A stretch of DNA of 64,000 nt. Source: Ignavibacteriales bacterium. GTDB taxonomy: Bacteria; Bacteroidota; Ignavibacteria; Ignavibacteriales; Ignavibacteriaceae. Position numbers and translations under genes: made by a program. The stretch is taken from the NCBI GenBank assembly GCA_003538625.1, contig DPRR01000023.1:23145-87144 (forward strand). Reading direction: 5' to 3'. Below, in pieces: positions 51,578 through 60,476 of this stretch (positions are counted from its first letter, which is position 1; every line of letters starts with the position of its first letter). The notes below the pieces were generated by a model. That model had not been told where the DNA came from. It made no database searches and saw only the letters and a program-made list of their open reading frames with translations.

Positions 51578-52789
51578 ATGAAAATTCTTTCGAGAAAAGG
51601 ACGAACATTGATTATAGCACTGCTAATGTTAGCAGTTGTTGTAATATTAGGATTAGTCTTTAACAGCAGCGAAGATGAGGAAGGTTATCTGACAGCCGAA
51701 GTTTTAAAGGGTAATATTGAAAACTCTATTACTGCTGTTGGTATTATTCAACCATCGAGCTTTGTTGATGTTGGCGCACAATTGTCCGGTCAATTAAAAA
51801 GATTATACTACAAAGTCGGTGACAAAGTAAAAAGCGGAACCTTGTTAGCAGAGATTGATGCTACGGTTTATGCGGCTAAAGTTGATGAGCTTACAGCTTC
51901 TTTAGACAATTTAAAAGCACAATTAAAGATGCGGGAAGCACAGCTTTATTTGAACGAGCAGAAAAACGAGCGGAACAAAATAATGTTTAATAAAAGTCTT
52001 ATCTCACAAGAAGAGATGCAGGTAAGCGAAACGGATTATAAAACCGCTTCAGCACAAGTGGATGCAATTAAAGCCCAAATACAAGAAGCTGAAGGATCAT
52101 TAAAAACCGCTAAAGCGAATCTTGCATATACAAAAATCTTAGCACCGGTTTCTGGGGAGATTGTATCAATATCGGTAACAGAAGGACAAACATTGAATGC
52201 GAACCAGCAGACACCGGTTATTTTAAGAATAGCAAATATGGATACAATGACAGTATGGGCGCAAGTTTCCGAAGCAGATGTTCAACGTTTGAAGGATGGG
52301 CAGGAAGCCTATTTTACTACGTTGGGTTCATCAAATCGGTGGTATGGAAAGTTAAAACAAATCCTTCCTACTCCGTTGGTTGTGAATGGCGTAATTTTAT
52401 ACAATGCATTGTTTGACGTTCCCAATCAAAAAGGTGATTTGAAAATTCAGATGACAGCACAAGTCTTCTTTGTTATTGAGAAAGCCGAAAATGTTTTATT
52501 CATACCAAAATCCGCTTTGCAGTATTCAAAGAATACCTTCCAAAATAAATCACAAGGTAATCAAAGTGGACAAACGAAAACGAATAGTTCAAATAAGACT
52601 TTGGTTTATGTCCTAAATAATAACGGAACCGTGCAAGAAAAAGAAATTGTTACTGGAATATCGAACTCAATTTATGTAGATGTAACATCGGGATTGACAG
52701 AAGGTGAAAAAGTAATTACCGGTAAAAATACACAAGCCGACCAGCAATCATCATCGGGATTAGGAAATAATAAGGGCAAGAAGCAATGA
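51578..52789 (+). CDS. macA: MacA-type efflux adaptor protein (403 aa)
   Basis: A membrane anchor is followed by the lipoyl/beta-barrel hairpin of a membrane fusion protein: SFVDVGAQLSGQLKRLYYKV, a coiled coil at ~100-180, LAYTKILAPVSGEIVSI and LFIPKSALQYSK. It starts 3 bp after the sensor gene and overlaps MacB by 4 bp. It links the inner-membrane ABC transporter to the outer membrane. Confidence 0.88.
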   Translation: MKILSRKGRTLIIALLMLAVVVILGLVFNSSEDEEGYLTAEVLKGNIENSITAVGIIQPSSFVDVGAQLSGQLKRLYYKVGDKVKSGTLLAEIDATVYAAKVDELTASLDNLKAQLKMREAQLYLNEQKNERNKIMFNKSLISQEEMQVSETDYKTASAQVDAIKAQIQEAEGSLKTAKANLAYTKILAPVSGEIVSISVTEGQTLNANQQTPVILRIANMDTMTVWAQVSEADVQRLKDGQEAYFTTLGSSNRWYGKLKQILPTPLVVNGVILYNALFDVPNQKGDLKIQMTAQVFFVIEKAENVLFIPKSALQYSKNTFQNKSQGNQSGQTKTNSSNKTLVYVLNNNGTVQEKEIVTGISNSIYVDVTSGLTEGEKVITGKNTQADQQSSSGLGNNKGKKQ

Positions 52790-54729
52790 GTATTCCGGCA
52801 CTGATAGAACTTAAAAATATTATCAAAGATTTCAGTCTTGGAAATGAGTCGGTAAGAATTCTTAAAAATATTAATCTTACTATTTATGAAGGAGAATTCT
52901 TAGCTCTGATGGGTCCTTCCGGTTCAGGAAAATCTACATTGATGAACATTTTAGGATGTTTGGATAATCCCACCAGCGGCACTTATTTATTAAAAGGTGA
53001 AGATGTAACTGCTTTCTCCCGTGAACAGCGTGCGATTGTAAGAAGGAATAGCTTTGGTTTTATCTTTCAAAGATATAATCTAATTAACGGTATGAATGCT
53101 GTTGAAAATGTTGAAGTGCCAGCCATCTATGCCGGTCTAAACAAAAGAGAAAGAATTTTAAGAGCAAAAGATTTTTTAAGTTCATTAGGATTAAATGAGC
53201 GGCTTGATTATAAACCTTCGCAATTATCCGGCGGGCAACAGCAGCGAGTAAGCATTGCACGAGCATTAATGAACGGCGCAAGGATTGTAGTTGCAGATGA
53301 ACCTACAGGTGCGCTCGATAGTTCAAGCGGTGAAGAGGTTATGAATATTCTGCACAAGCTTCACCGTGAAGGCAATACAGTAATAATGGTAACACACGAT
53401 TCGAATATTGCTGCAAACGCAGAAAGAATAATAAGAATTAAAGATGGAGAAATTCAGGAAGATTCTTCAGTGATGCCGGAAAGAAAATCAGAGAAAATCT
53501 TATCCGGTCAAGTTCAAGATAAAAGCAGCTTCTTAACAGAAACAATTGAAGCATCAAAAATGGCTTTCCGGTCTTTACGGATTAACAAGTTCAGAAGTAT
53601 TCTTACAATGCTTGGAATAATAATAGGTGTCGGCTCTGTAGTAGCAATGCTTGCAATAGGAACTGGAGCTAAACAAGAAGTGCTATCCCGTATTGAAGCT
53701 ATGGGCAGCAATCTGATAATTGTTAAACCAGGCGCACCAAACGTTCGAGCAGGCGGAGATATTGCAACCCTTACATTGGCAGATGCTGAAGCAATTAAAC
53801 AACTTCCAAATGTAGTTGGTGCTGTTCCCGAAATAATTGGTCCGGCTACAGTGCGTTTTGGCAATACGGATTATCTCACTACTATTGATGCAACTTCTCC
53901 TAAATTTTCTGAAGCAAGAAACTGGCAGACAGTCAGCGGCGTTTATTTCGACGGCACTCAAAACAACAGCTATGCACCGGTTGCCGTGATTGGAAAAACA
54001 GTTGCAAACATTTTGTTCCCAAATACTGCAGATCCGATAGGACAATATATTCTCATTGGTTCGGTCCCCTTTCAAGTAGTTGGCGTTATGTCTGCTAAAG
54101 GCGCAGACTCGCAGGGAAACGATATGGACGATGTTGTTTTCGTACCGATAAATACCGGCAGTATGCGTTTGTTTGGAAGAACATATTTGAAAACAGTAAC
54201 CGTTCAGGTTTCCGATGCAAATCAGATGGATGCAACGCAAGATGCTATCAATGATTTGCTTTTAAAACGGCACCATAACGTAGAAGATTTTCAGATTCGG
54301 AATATGGCTTCAATATTACAAACTGCAACCGAAACACAAAACACGCTTACATACTTGCTCGGAGCGATTGCAACAATATCTTTAATTGTGGGCGGCATTG
54401 GTGTTATGAATATTATGCTGGTATCGGTTACCGAAAGAACAAGAGAGATTGGAATTAGAATGGCTGTTGGTGCAAAATCCAAAGATGTAATGGTTCAGTT
54501 TATAATCGAGTCATTAGTTGTCAGCTTAATCGGCGGCATAATTGGAATAGCTACCGGAGTAGGCGGAGGAATTTTAACATCAGTAACTATGAACTGGCTG
54601 GCAATCTTTTCTGTTGATTCAATTGCAATCGCTTTCTTTTTTTCGTTTTCAATAGGATTAGTATTTGGTTACTTACCGGCAAGAAGAGCTTCATCTCTTG
54701 ATCCGGTTATTGCTTTAGCTGCTGAATAG
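52786..54729 (+). CDS. macB: MacB-type ABC transporter, ATPase plus permease (647 aa)
   Basis: The ATPase domain (1-230) has GPSGSGKST, LSGGQQQRVSIARAL and VVADEPTGALD. A MacB-type permease (270-647) follows with one early and three late helices and a large periplasmic domain (AIGTGAKQEVLSRIEAMGSN). MacB exports macrolides, peptides or lipids. No TolC is in the cluster; a porin-like gene follows instead, which is unusual. Confidence 0.92.
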   Translation: MSIPALIELKNIIKDFSLGNESVRILKNINLTIYEGEFLALMGPSGSGKSTLMNILGCLDNPTSGTYLLKGEDVTAFSREQRAIVRRNSFGFIFQRYNLINGMNAVENVEVPAIYAGLNKRERILRAKDFLSSLGLNERLDYKPSQLSGGQQQRVSIARALMNGARIVVADEPTGALDSSSGEEVMNILHKLHREGNTVIMVTHDSNIAANAERIIRIKDGEIQEDSSVMPERKSEKILSGQVQDKSSFLTETIEASKMAFRSLRINKFRSILTMLGIIIGVGSVVAMLAIGTGAKQEVLSRIEAMGSNLIIVKPGAPNVRAGGDIATLTLADAEAIKQLPNVVGAVPEIIGPATVRFGNTDYLTTIDATSPKFSEARNWQTVSGVYFDGTQNNSYAPVAVIGKTVANILFPNTADPIGQYILIGSVPFQVVGVMSAKGADSQGNDMDDVVFVPINTGSMRLFGRTYLKTVTVQVSDANQMDATQDAINDLLLKRHHNVEDFQIRNMASILQTATETQNTLTYLLGAIATISLIVGGIGVMNIMLVSVTERTREIGIRMAVGAKSKDVMVQFIIESLVVSLIGGIIGIATGVGGGILTSVTMNWLAIFSVDSIAIAFFFSFSIGLVFGYLPARRASSLDPVIALAAE

Positions 54730-54761
54730 TTTTTTAAAAGACATCAAAAAAAGGAAATAGT

Positions 54762-56006
54762 ATGTTAGGTAAAAATATAAAGATATTAATTCGTTCCGTT
54801 GTTTTTTTAATTTTGTTATTTGCCGGTTTAACTTCGGCACAGGAAAAATCTGCGGGCTATGACCACGGATTTTATGTTCGCAGTGCAGACGGCAATTTTG
54901 TGTGGCATCCTTTCGGGCTGATTCATACAGACCTTCGTTTGTCTCCAAGCGGCTCACAAATAAATAATGACAATACACAGGCATCAACATTTCTTACCAG
55001 ACGTCTCCGGCTTGGTTTCGAAGGTCAGCTTTATGGAAATATTGACTACGATTTGGAGACAAATGTTGGTTCAGGTGGTGCAGAATTAATTTTTGCGTGG
55101 ATGAATTTTGGTTTTCTCCGTGAAGCTCAACTACGTGTTGGTCAATTTAAAGAACCTTTTAGTTATGAAGTTTTGCTGCCGGAAAAATATCTAGACTTTA
55201 TTGAACGCTCTATTGTTGTAACTGTTGTTTCTCCAGCCGAAGATATTGGCGTGATGGTTCACAATTTTGGTTCACCAATAGGTGGAATCCTTGAATATGG
55301 AGCCGGAATTTATAACGGACTTGGAGGCGCAGAGAAAACTTCTGAAAAAACTTTTGAATATGTCGGACGATTAGCTCTCTATCCTTTTATAGCTTCAGGT
55401 AATGAATTGTTAAAGACTGCACGCATTGCCGGTTACGCATTGTATGAAGATAATCGTCCCGAAGGTGTTGACATTCGACCGCGAACTCCGCTTGGTTTTG
55501 AATTCTTTCCACGAATTCCTACAATGGGAAAAAGAATTGCACTTGGAGGAGATGTTCAATGGATTAAAGGTCCTTTCTCTTTCAATGCCGAATATATTAG
55601 AAACACCGAACAGCAAACAACAACCAATGCTGATGCAATAGTAGAGGGCTGGCACATTGATGCCACATATCTTTTAACCGGTGAGAACAAAGTGCGCGAA
55701 ATGGAAAGCGGTGTTGAGCTTGCAGCAAGGATAGAAAAACTTCAAGTAGATGCTGGCTTACCAATTGCCGCTGAAGGTTTTACAGATGAATCAGGCAATC
55801 CGGTTTCTCTCCAAAAAAATTCTGTAACGACACTTACTTTCGGACTAAATTATTATCTGAACTACAATATAAAGTTTCAGGTAAATTATCAGAATGATTG
55901 GTTTGATAACAATCTTTATACTCCTTCGAGCAGAGAAGGTGATGTATTAAATCCGGCATCAACTTCCCGTTCAAAGATGCTGGCCCGAGTACAATTGTAT
56001 TTTTAA
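54762..56006 (+). CDS. Phosphate-selective-porin-like outer-membrane protein (414 aa)
   Basis: After a signal peptide (to ~26) the protein is a 16-strand porin O/P-like barrel: FLTRRLRLGFEGQLYGNIDY, LRVGQFKEPFSYEVL, then YLNYNIKFQVNYQNDWFDN and a C-terminal ARVQLYF. It sits where a TolC would be expected after macB. It may form an anion channel rather than the efflux duct. Confidence 0.85.
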   Translation: MLGKNIKILIRSVVFLILLFAGLTSAQEKSAGYDHGFYVRSADGNFVWHPFGLIHTDLRLSPSGSQINNDNTQASTFLTRRLRLGFEGQLYGNIDYDLETNVGSGGAELIFAWMNFGFLREAQLRVGQFKEPFSYEVLLPEKYLDFIERSIVVTVVSPAEDIGVMVHNFGSPIGGILEYGAGIYNGLGGAEKTSEKTFEYVGRLALYPFIASGNELLKTARIAGYALYEDNRPEGVDIRPRTPLGFEFFPRIPTMGKRIALGGDVQWIKGPFSFNAEYIRNTEQQTTTNADAIVEGWHIDATYLLTGENKVREMESGVELAARIEKLQVDAGLPIAAEGFTDESGNPVSLQKNSVTTLTFGLNYYLNYNIKFQVNYQNDWFDNNLYTPSSREGDVLNPASTSRSKMLARVQLYF

Positions 56007-56027
56007 GAAGTATCGCTCAAAAACAAA

Positions 56028-56214
56028 ATGAAAAGTTCCATTTCAGACATAGTGATTATTCTTCTGGGCTTGATATTAGTAATATTTCTTTATGACGTTA
56101 TAGGTTTATTGGATTTTAAAAGGATTACGAAATTTTATCTTGCCCGGAATTAAACGACTAATTCAATGGTGTAACAAAGTAACTAAATGTTCTCATCCTA
56201 AATATGAATTATGA
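56028..56214 (+). pseudogene. Second small membrane protein with WC-x3-TKCSH motif, frameshifted
   Basis: The ATG at 56028 gives MKSSISDIVIILLGLILVIF and a stop at 56151. In the +1 frame the C-terminus IKRLIQWCNKVTKCSHPKYEL continues to a TGA at 56212, which overlaps the PAP2 ATG by 4 bp. The tail aligns with the paralogue at 45975 (WCYRITKCSHHK). One base near 56125-56140 must be missing, or the site is a real frameshift. The coupling to the next gene suggests it is or was functional. Confidence 0.65.
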
Positions 56215-56930
56215 AATATATAATTGAAGACATAAAGCATTTATTAAGTGATTCGATTTCTTTAACCAAGATTTCTGTAAAGTTAAATTCCAAAACTTTT
56301 TTTGTAGGCACTGCATTTTTCATTGCGTATGCCTTCGCCTTCATTTTTGATCAAACTATAAGGGATTTCTTTTCAAAAATTCATACTAATTATTTCGATA
56401 TTCTTTTTAACATTGGTCATCTCTACGGGAAATTATATTTAACCATAATCTTTTTTCTTACACTTTATTTTACGGGATTGATATTTAGAAACGATACCAT
56501 AAGGAAAAATGGTTTGAGGATATTTGAAGCATTTATTTTTTCCGGGATAATTGTTACAATATTAAAATCGTTAATTGGCAGATGGAGACCTTACACTGGA
56601 AATGGAAACCTTGCATTTACTCCACTGAACTTTGGTTCAAACGATCATCTTTCGCTTCCTTCCGGCGATGTTGCTATTGCATTTGCCTTCAGCACAATTG
56701 CAGCAGGTTTTTTTGATAACAGATACTGGAAAGTGTTATGTTATCTTTTTGCAGTTCTAACGCTTTTAGGGCGAATCTATCACGACCAGCATTGGTTGAG
56801 CGATGTAATTCTAGGTGCATTTATTCCTACAATAATTGGAATTAAACTGAATCGACTAAGCAAGAATGAAATGAGCGGTGCGTTATCAGTGAAAGAAACA
56901 ATAAAAATTATAAAAGAGGTGCAATTATGA
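56211..56930 (+). CDS. Second PAP2-family membrane phosphatase (239 aa)
   Basis: Membrane-bound PAP2 with KSLIGRWRPYTGNGN, LSLPSGDVAIAFAFS and IYHDQHWLSDVILGAF. In the second motif PSGH is PSGD, so the catalytic His is replaced by Asp, which may lower or change activity. About five membrane segments. It is coupled by 4 bp on both sides. Confidence 0.82.
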   Translation: MKYIIEDIKHLLSDSISLTKISVKLNSKTFFVGTAFFIAYAFAFIFDQTIRDFFSKIHTNYFDILFNIGHLYGKLYLTIIFFLTLYFTGLIFRNDTIRKNGLRIFEAFIFSGIIVTILKSLIGRWRPYTGNGNLAFTPLNFGSNDHLSLPSGDVAIAFAFSTIAAGFFDNRYWKVLCYLFAVLTLLGRIYHDQHWLSDVILGAFIPTIIGIKLNRLSKNEMSGALSVKETIKIIKEVQL

Positions 56931-57631
56931 AAGAAAGTAGTAATGATAGAAGACAATTCTTAAAAAGCAGCGGATTGATACTTGCCGGTGCAACAATTTT
57001 TACTGGAAATTTAGTAGCTAAACCAGAATGGGTTTTTCAGGAAATGGAAGAAGAAGTTTCTCCTAATGAAGATTTAATGCGTGAACACGGAGTTCTGAAA
57101 CGTGTTCTTTTAATCTATCAGGTAGTAATTGATAGAATATACAGCAAGAATGATTTTCCGCCGGATGCTGTAATTGATTCGGCAAATATTATACGAAGTT
57201 TTATTGAAGATTATCACGAAAAGCTTGAAGAAGATTATCTGTTCCCTCGTCTTAAAAAAGCTAACACACAAGTTGAACTTGTAAACGTTCTTTTAACACA
57301 ACATAAAACGGGCAGAATAATTACTGATAAAATATTAAGTCTCTCAAAAAGTAATTTAAAAAATGATGATGATAAGAAGCAGCTAAGAAGTTATTTGTAT
57401 TCATTTATAAGAATGTATAATCCCCACGAAGCAAGAGAAGACACGATCCTTTTTCCAGCTTTTAAGAAAATAGTCTCGAAGAATGAATATGACTCGCTTG
57501 GCGAAGAGTTTGAAGAAAAAGAGCACAAGCTGTTTGGTGAAGATGGATTTGATGTAATGGTAAATAAAGTTGAAGGCATTGAGAAGAAGCTAGACATTTA
57601 TGATTTATCCAAGTTCACACCAAAAATATGA
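56927..57631 (+). CDS. Tat-exported hemerythrin-domain protein (234 aa)
   Basis: The N-terminus KESSNDRRQFLKSSGLILAG is a twin-arginine signal (RRQFLK). The mature part is a four-helix hemerythrin (HHE) domain with His at VLKRV-adjacent EHGVLKRVL, DYHEKLEEDYLF and LTQHKTGR, plus MYNPHEAREDTILF. It would hold a di-iron centre in the periplasm for O2 or NO. It overlaps the PAP2 gene and chrA by 4 bp. Confidence 0.85.
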   Translation: MKESSNDRRQFLKSSGLILAGATIFTGNLVAKPEWVFQEMEEEVSPNEDLMREHGVLKRVLLIYQVVIDRIYSKNDFPPDAVIDSANIIRSFIEDYHEKLEEDYLFPRLKKANTQVELVNVLLTQHKTGRIITDKILSLSKSNLKNDDDKKQLRSYLYSFIRMYNPHEAREDTILFPAFKKIVSKNEYDSLGEEFEEKEHKLFGEDGFDVMVNKVEGIEKKLDIYDLSKFTPKI

Positions 57632-58818
57632 GTCGTAATGCAGCGAGACAATATACAGGAAAAGATGTTTTAGAAATCGCAAAGTTATTTCTAAAACTTG
57701 GATTGATTGCCTTTGGCGGTCCCGCTGCACACATTGCAATGATGGAAGATGAGGTTGTAACAAAAAGGAAATGGTTAGACCGCCAGCATTTTCTTGATTT
57801 GATTGGTGCAACTAATTTAATCCCGGGTCCAAACTCAACCGAAATGGCAATACATACCGGGTACCTCAAAGCCGGTTTCCCGGGACTAATTATTGCAGGA
57901 GTCTGTTTTATTTTTCCCGCGGTTCTAATCACTGGAGTATTCGCTTATCTTTATGTCCAATATGGAACTTTGCCGGAAGTTGAACCTTTTCTTTATGGAA
58001 TCAAACCGGCTGTAATCATAATTATATTAAATGCAGTTTATCGTTTAGGCGCAACAGCAATTAGAGAATGGAAATTCATTTCAATTGCTATAACAATTGC
58101 AATCATAAATTTTATAGGTCTCAATGAAATCTATTCAATTCTAATTGGCGGAATATTCGGTACACTTTTCATCTATATATCTGAAAAGAAAAATCAATTG
58201 AATTCACTAATCCCACTCGGATTTTTATCAGTCATCTCATCATCCTACTTTTTTCAGAGCATTGAAAAAAGCGAAGTATCGCTTACAAAATTATTTTTAA
58301 TATTCTTAAAGATAGGCGCTGTATTATTTGGCAGCGGATATGTTCTTGTTGCCTATCTTAATGGTGAACTTGTCCAGGGCTTGAACTGGCTAAGCAAACA
58401 GGAGTTACTCGATGCAATTGCGATTGGACAATTTACTCCCGGACCAGTTCTTTCAACAGCCACTTTTATAGGTTATCAGATTGATGGAATTCAAGGGGCT
58501 TTAATTGCTACTTTAGGAATTTTTCTTCCCTCATTTATTTTTGTTCTTATAATAAATCCTATCGTTCCAAAGATCAGAAACTCTAAATTATTCTCCGTTT
58601 TTTTAGATGCAGTAAACGTAAGTGCACTTGCAATTATGTTTGTTGTTGCTGTTAAACTTGGGGTAGAAATTTTAGTTGATACCACAGGCGGAATTAATTG
58701 GAAGGCAATTGTAATTGCAGTAATCACCGCTGCAGCATTTCTTAAAATAAAAAAGATAAACTCTGCTTATGTAGTTTTAGGCGGAGCCGTTTTGGGATAT
58801 TTACTACAGTTATTTTAA
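57628..58818 (+). CDS. chrA: Chromate transporter, ChrA family (396 aa)
   Basis: A duplicated CHR-domain transporter: FLKLGLIAFGGPAAHIAMME, then ATNLIPGPNSTEMAIHTG in the first half and FLKIGAVLFGSGYVLVAYLN and AIGQFTPGPVLSTATF in the second, each with the family G-G/P-G-P motifs. About ten helices. It exports chromate or a related oxyanion. It is the last gene of the long plus-strand run that begins near 50663. Confidence 0.92.
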   Translation: MSRNAARQYTGKDVLEIAKLFLKLGLIAFGGPAAHIAMMEDEVVTKRKWLDRQHFLDLIGATNLIPGPNSTEMAIHTGYLKAGFPGLIIAGVCFIFPAVLITGVFAYLYVQYGTLPEVEPFLYGIKPAVIIIILNAVYRLGATAIREWKFISIAITIAIINFIGLNEIYSILIGGIFGTLFIYISEKKNQLNSLIPLGFLSVISSSYFFQSIEKSEVSLTKLFLIFLKIGAVLFGSGYVLVAYLNGELVQGLNWLSKQELLDAIAIGQFTPGPVLSTATFIGYQIDGIQGALIATLGIFLPSFIFVLIINPIVPKIRNSKLFSVFLDAVNVSALAIMFVVAVKLGVEILVDTTGGINWKAIVIAVITAAAFLKIKKINSAYVVLGGAVLGYLLQLF

Positions 58819-58896
58819 TTGCAATTTTTTTTGAAGTTAAAAAGGAATGTGAGCTTTTCAATAAGAGATATAATGAAAAGCTCATTAAAATATAAA

Positions 58897-59250
58897 TTAG
58901 AACGTAATCACTTTATCGGATTCAATCGTCCATTGAGTTAATTCAGCCATAGTGCTTATTTGTGCCCCTTCTATTAAAGGTAGATTTTTTATTCCACGTG
59001 CATCAGCGCAAGTGCCGCAAATTTTTACTTGTCCACCTTTGTTTATTATTGATTTTAACATTCGTTCAATGTTGTAATAACCATTAGGTGTATTCTGATT
59101 TGGTAGTGCACAGGTCGCAGCATCAGCCATTAAAAATATTCTTACTTCGTTTTCAGGAAAGACTTTTTGAATTTGCATCGCAAGCCGCAGTGCATTATAA
59201 GCTTTTTCTGTTCCGTAAGGTGCGTCATTAATTATGATCAAGTATTTCAT
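58897..59250 (-). CDS. DsrE-family sulfur-transfer protein (117 aa)
   Basis: A small Rossmann-like fold with MKYLIIINDAPYGTEKAYNA, FLMADAATCALPN and VKICGTCADARGI, the DsrE/DsrEFH pattern with two candidate Cys residues. I take the second ATG (59250), because AAGGA is 9 bp from it but only 3 bp from the first ATG (59256). It lies at the end of the minus-strand sulfur cluster and probably carries persulfide. Confidence 0.85.
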   Translation of the reverse strand: MKYLIIINDAPYGTEKAYNALRLAMQIQKVFPENEVRIFLMADAATCALPNQNTPNGYYNIERMLKSIINKGGQVKICGTCADARGIKNLPLIEGAQISTMAELTQWTIESDKVITF

Positions 59251-59263
59251 ATTCATCCTTGTT

Positions 59264-59830
59264 TTATTTGATTGCTAATATACCATAATGATATGGCGGT
59301 AATGAAATTTCTTCATTAATAATTTTAAATTTTGCTGCCTTAATCCAATTTGAACATTGAACCGGTGTTGGACGAATATCCAAAGATGGACCTCTGGGAG
59401 TTTCAGAAGAATAAATCCAGTGAATGACGCCCAGTTTGCTGCTTTGTTTAAGTATCCGGTAAGCTTCATTCAAAAGAATATCTGGGTTTTCTGCGTGCAG
59501 GATATTGAACAGCATAACATAATCAACTGAATTATCCTTAAGCCCGGTACCTACATTGACAAAATCTTTTTGTAGAATATTAATATTAGTCAAATTATTT
59601 TGTTCGCTTCTTTGTTTGAGTCGGTTTATCATTACCGAATCAATATCTAACGCAAAAATATTCCCTTTAATAATTTTGGCTGCTGGAATTGTAAATGTTC
59701 CGTAACCGGAACCAAATTCTACAACATCAAAGATTGCATCATCAAGTTTTAGTTTTGATAATATTTCCTCTGCATTGAAGAACGATTCCCAATAAGTTTC
59801 TTCCGGCATTCCGCTTTCTCTTATTTTCAT
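59264..59830 (-). CDS. SAM-dependent methyltransferase A (188 aa)
   Basis: VVEFGSGYGTFTIPAAKIIK is motif I and FALDIDSVMINRL the acidic motif; VDYVMLFNILHAENP is the catalytic loop region. I choose the ATG at 59830 since it removes the overlap with the next gene; a longer frame starts at 59890. Substrate unknown, perhaps a thiol or selenium/arsenic compound by context (inference). Confidence 0.8.
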   Translation of the reverse strand: MKIRESGMPEETYWESFFNAEEILSKLKLDDAIFDVVEFGSGYGTFTIPAAKIIKGNIFALDIDSVMINRLKQRSEQNNLTNINILQKDFVNVGTGLKDNSVDYVMLFNILHAENPDILLNEAYRILKQSSKLGVIHWIYSSETPRGPSLDIRPTPVQCSNWIKAAKFKIINEEISLPPYHYGILAIK

Positions 59831-59846
59831 AATTGCATTATGCCTA

Positions 59847-60476
59847 TTATTTTTTTGTTGCTGAAAAGACCACAAAAGCCCCACAACCAAAATTATCTAA
59901 AACAGCATCAGGTTTAACCATTGATGATGGATCTGAAAAAATTGTCTGGCTAATTTCAATTTCAAGAAATTTACTTTTTTGCATTAATTCTATTACCGAT
60001 TGAGTAAAATAGAAAGTAGCTGAACTATAAAACTTATTACTGGTTTTCATTGTTTCATATTTTTTACCAAGTTCACTCTCTTTGTCAATAATCCCAATAA
60101 TTATTTTTCCTTTCGGTTTTAGAATCCTATAAATTTCTTTTATTGCAAGTGAAGGATTGTCAACAAAACAGAGAGTTGTAATCATCAAAGCAAAATCAAA
60201 ACTTTTGTCATCGAACGGCAATTGTTCAGCAATAGCTTTATATATTTTAATTCCTCTTGCACGTGATATTGCAGCCATACTTTCAGAAGGTTCTACTCCA
60301 ATTTTTATTCCGAAGCGAACTGAAAAACGACCGGTGCCGGTTCCCACTTCAATTCCAATTCCTTGCGATGGGTTAAATTTCTTTACAGCTTCAAGTTCGG
60401 ATTGATATGCAAATTTGTATGTATCAAACCACTTGTCATAGTCAACAGCAAATTGATCGAATGCTTCTATATTCAT
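59847..60476 (-). CDS. SAM-dependent methyltransferase B (209 aa)
   Basis: A second Rossmann methyltransferase: GIEVGTGTGRFSVRFGIKIG, then AIAEQLPFDDKSFDFALMIT, typical of the UbiE/COQ5-like group. Its ATG overlaps the stop of the SQR-like gene by 4 bp. It is followed by methyltransferase A. The pair may act in sequence on a sulfur or quinone-linked substrate. Confidence 0.83.
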   Translation of the reverse strand: MNIEAFDQFAVDYDKWFDTYKFAYQSELEAVKKFNPSQGIGIEVGTGTGRFSVRFGIKIGVEPSESMAAISRARGIKIYKAIAEQLPFDDKSFDFALMITTLCFVDNPSLAIKEIYRILKPKGKIIIGIIDKESELGKKYETMKTSNKFYSSATFYFTQSVIELMQKSKFLEIEISQTIFSDPSSMVKPDAVLDNFGCGAFVVFSATKK

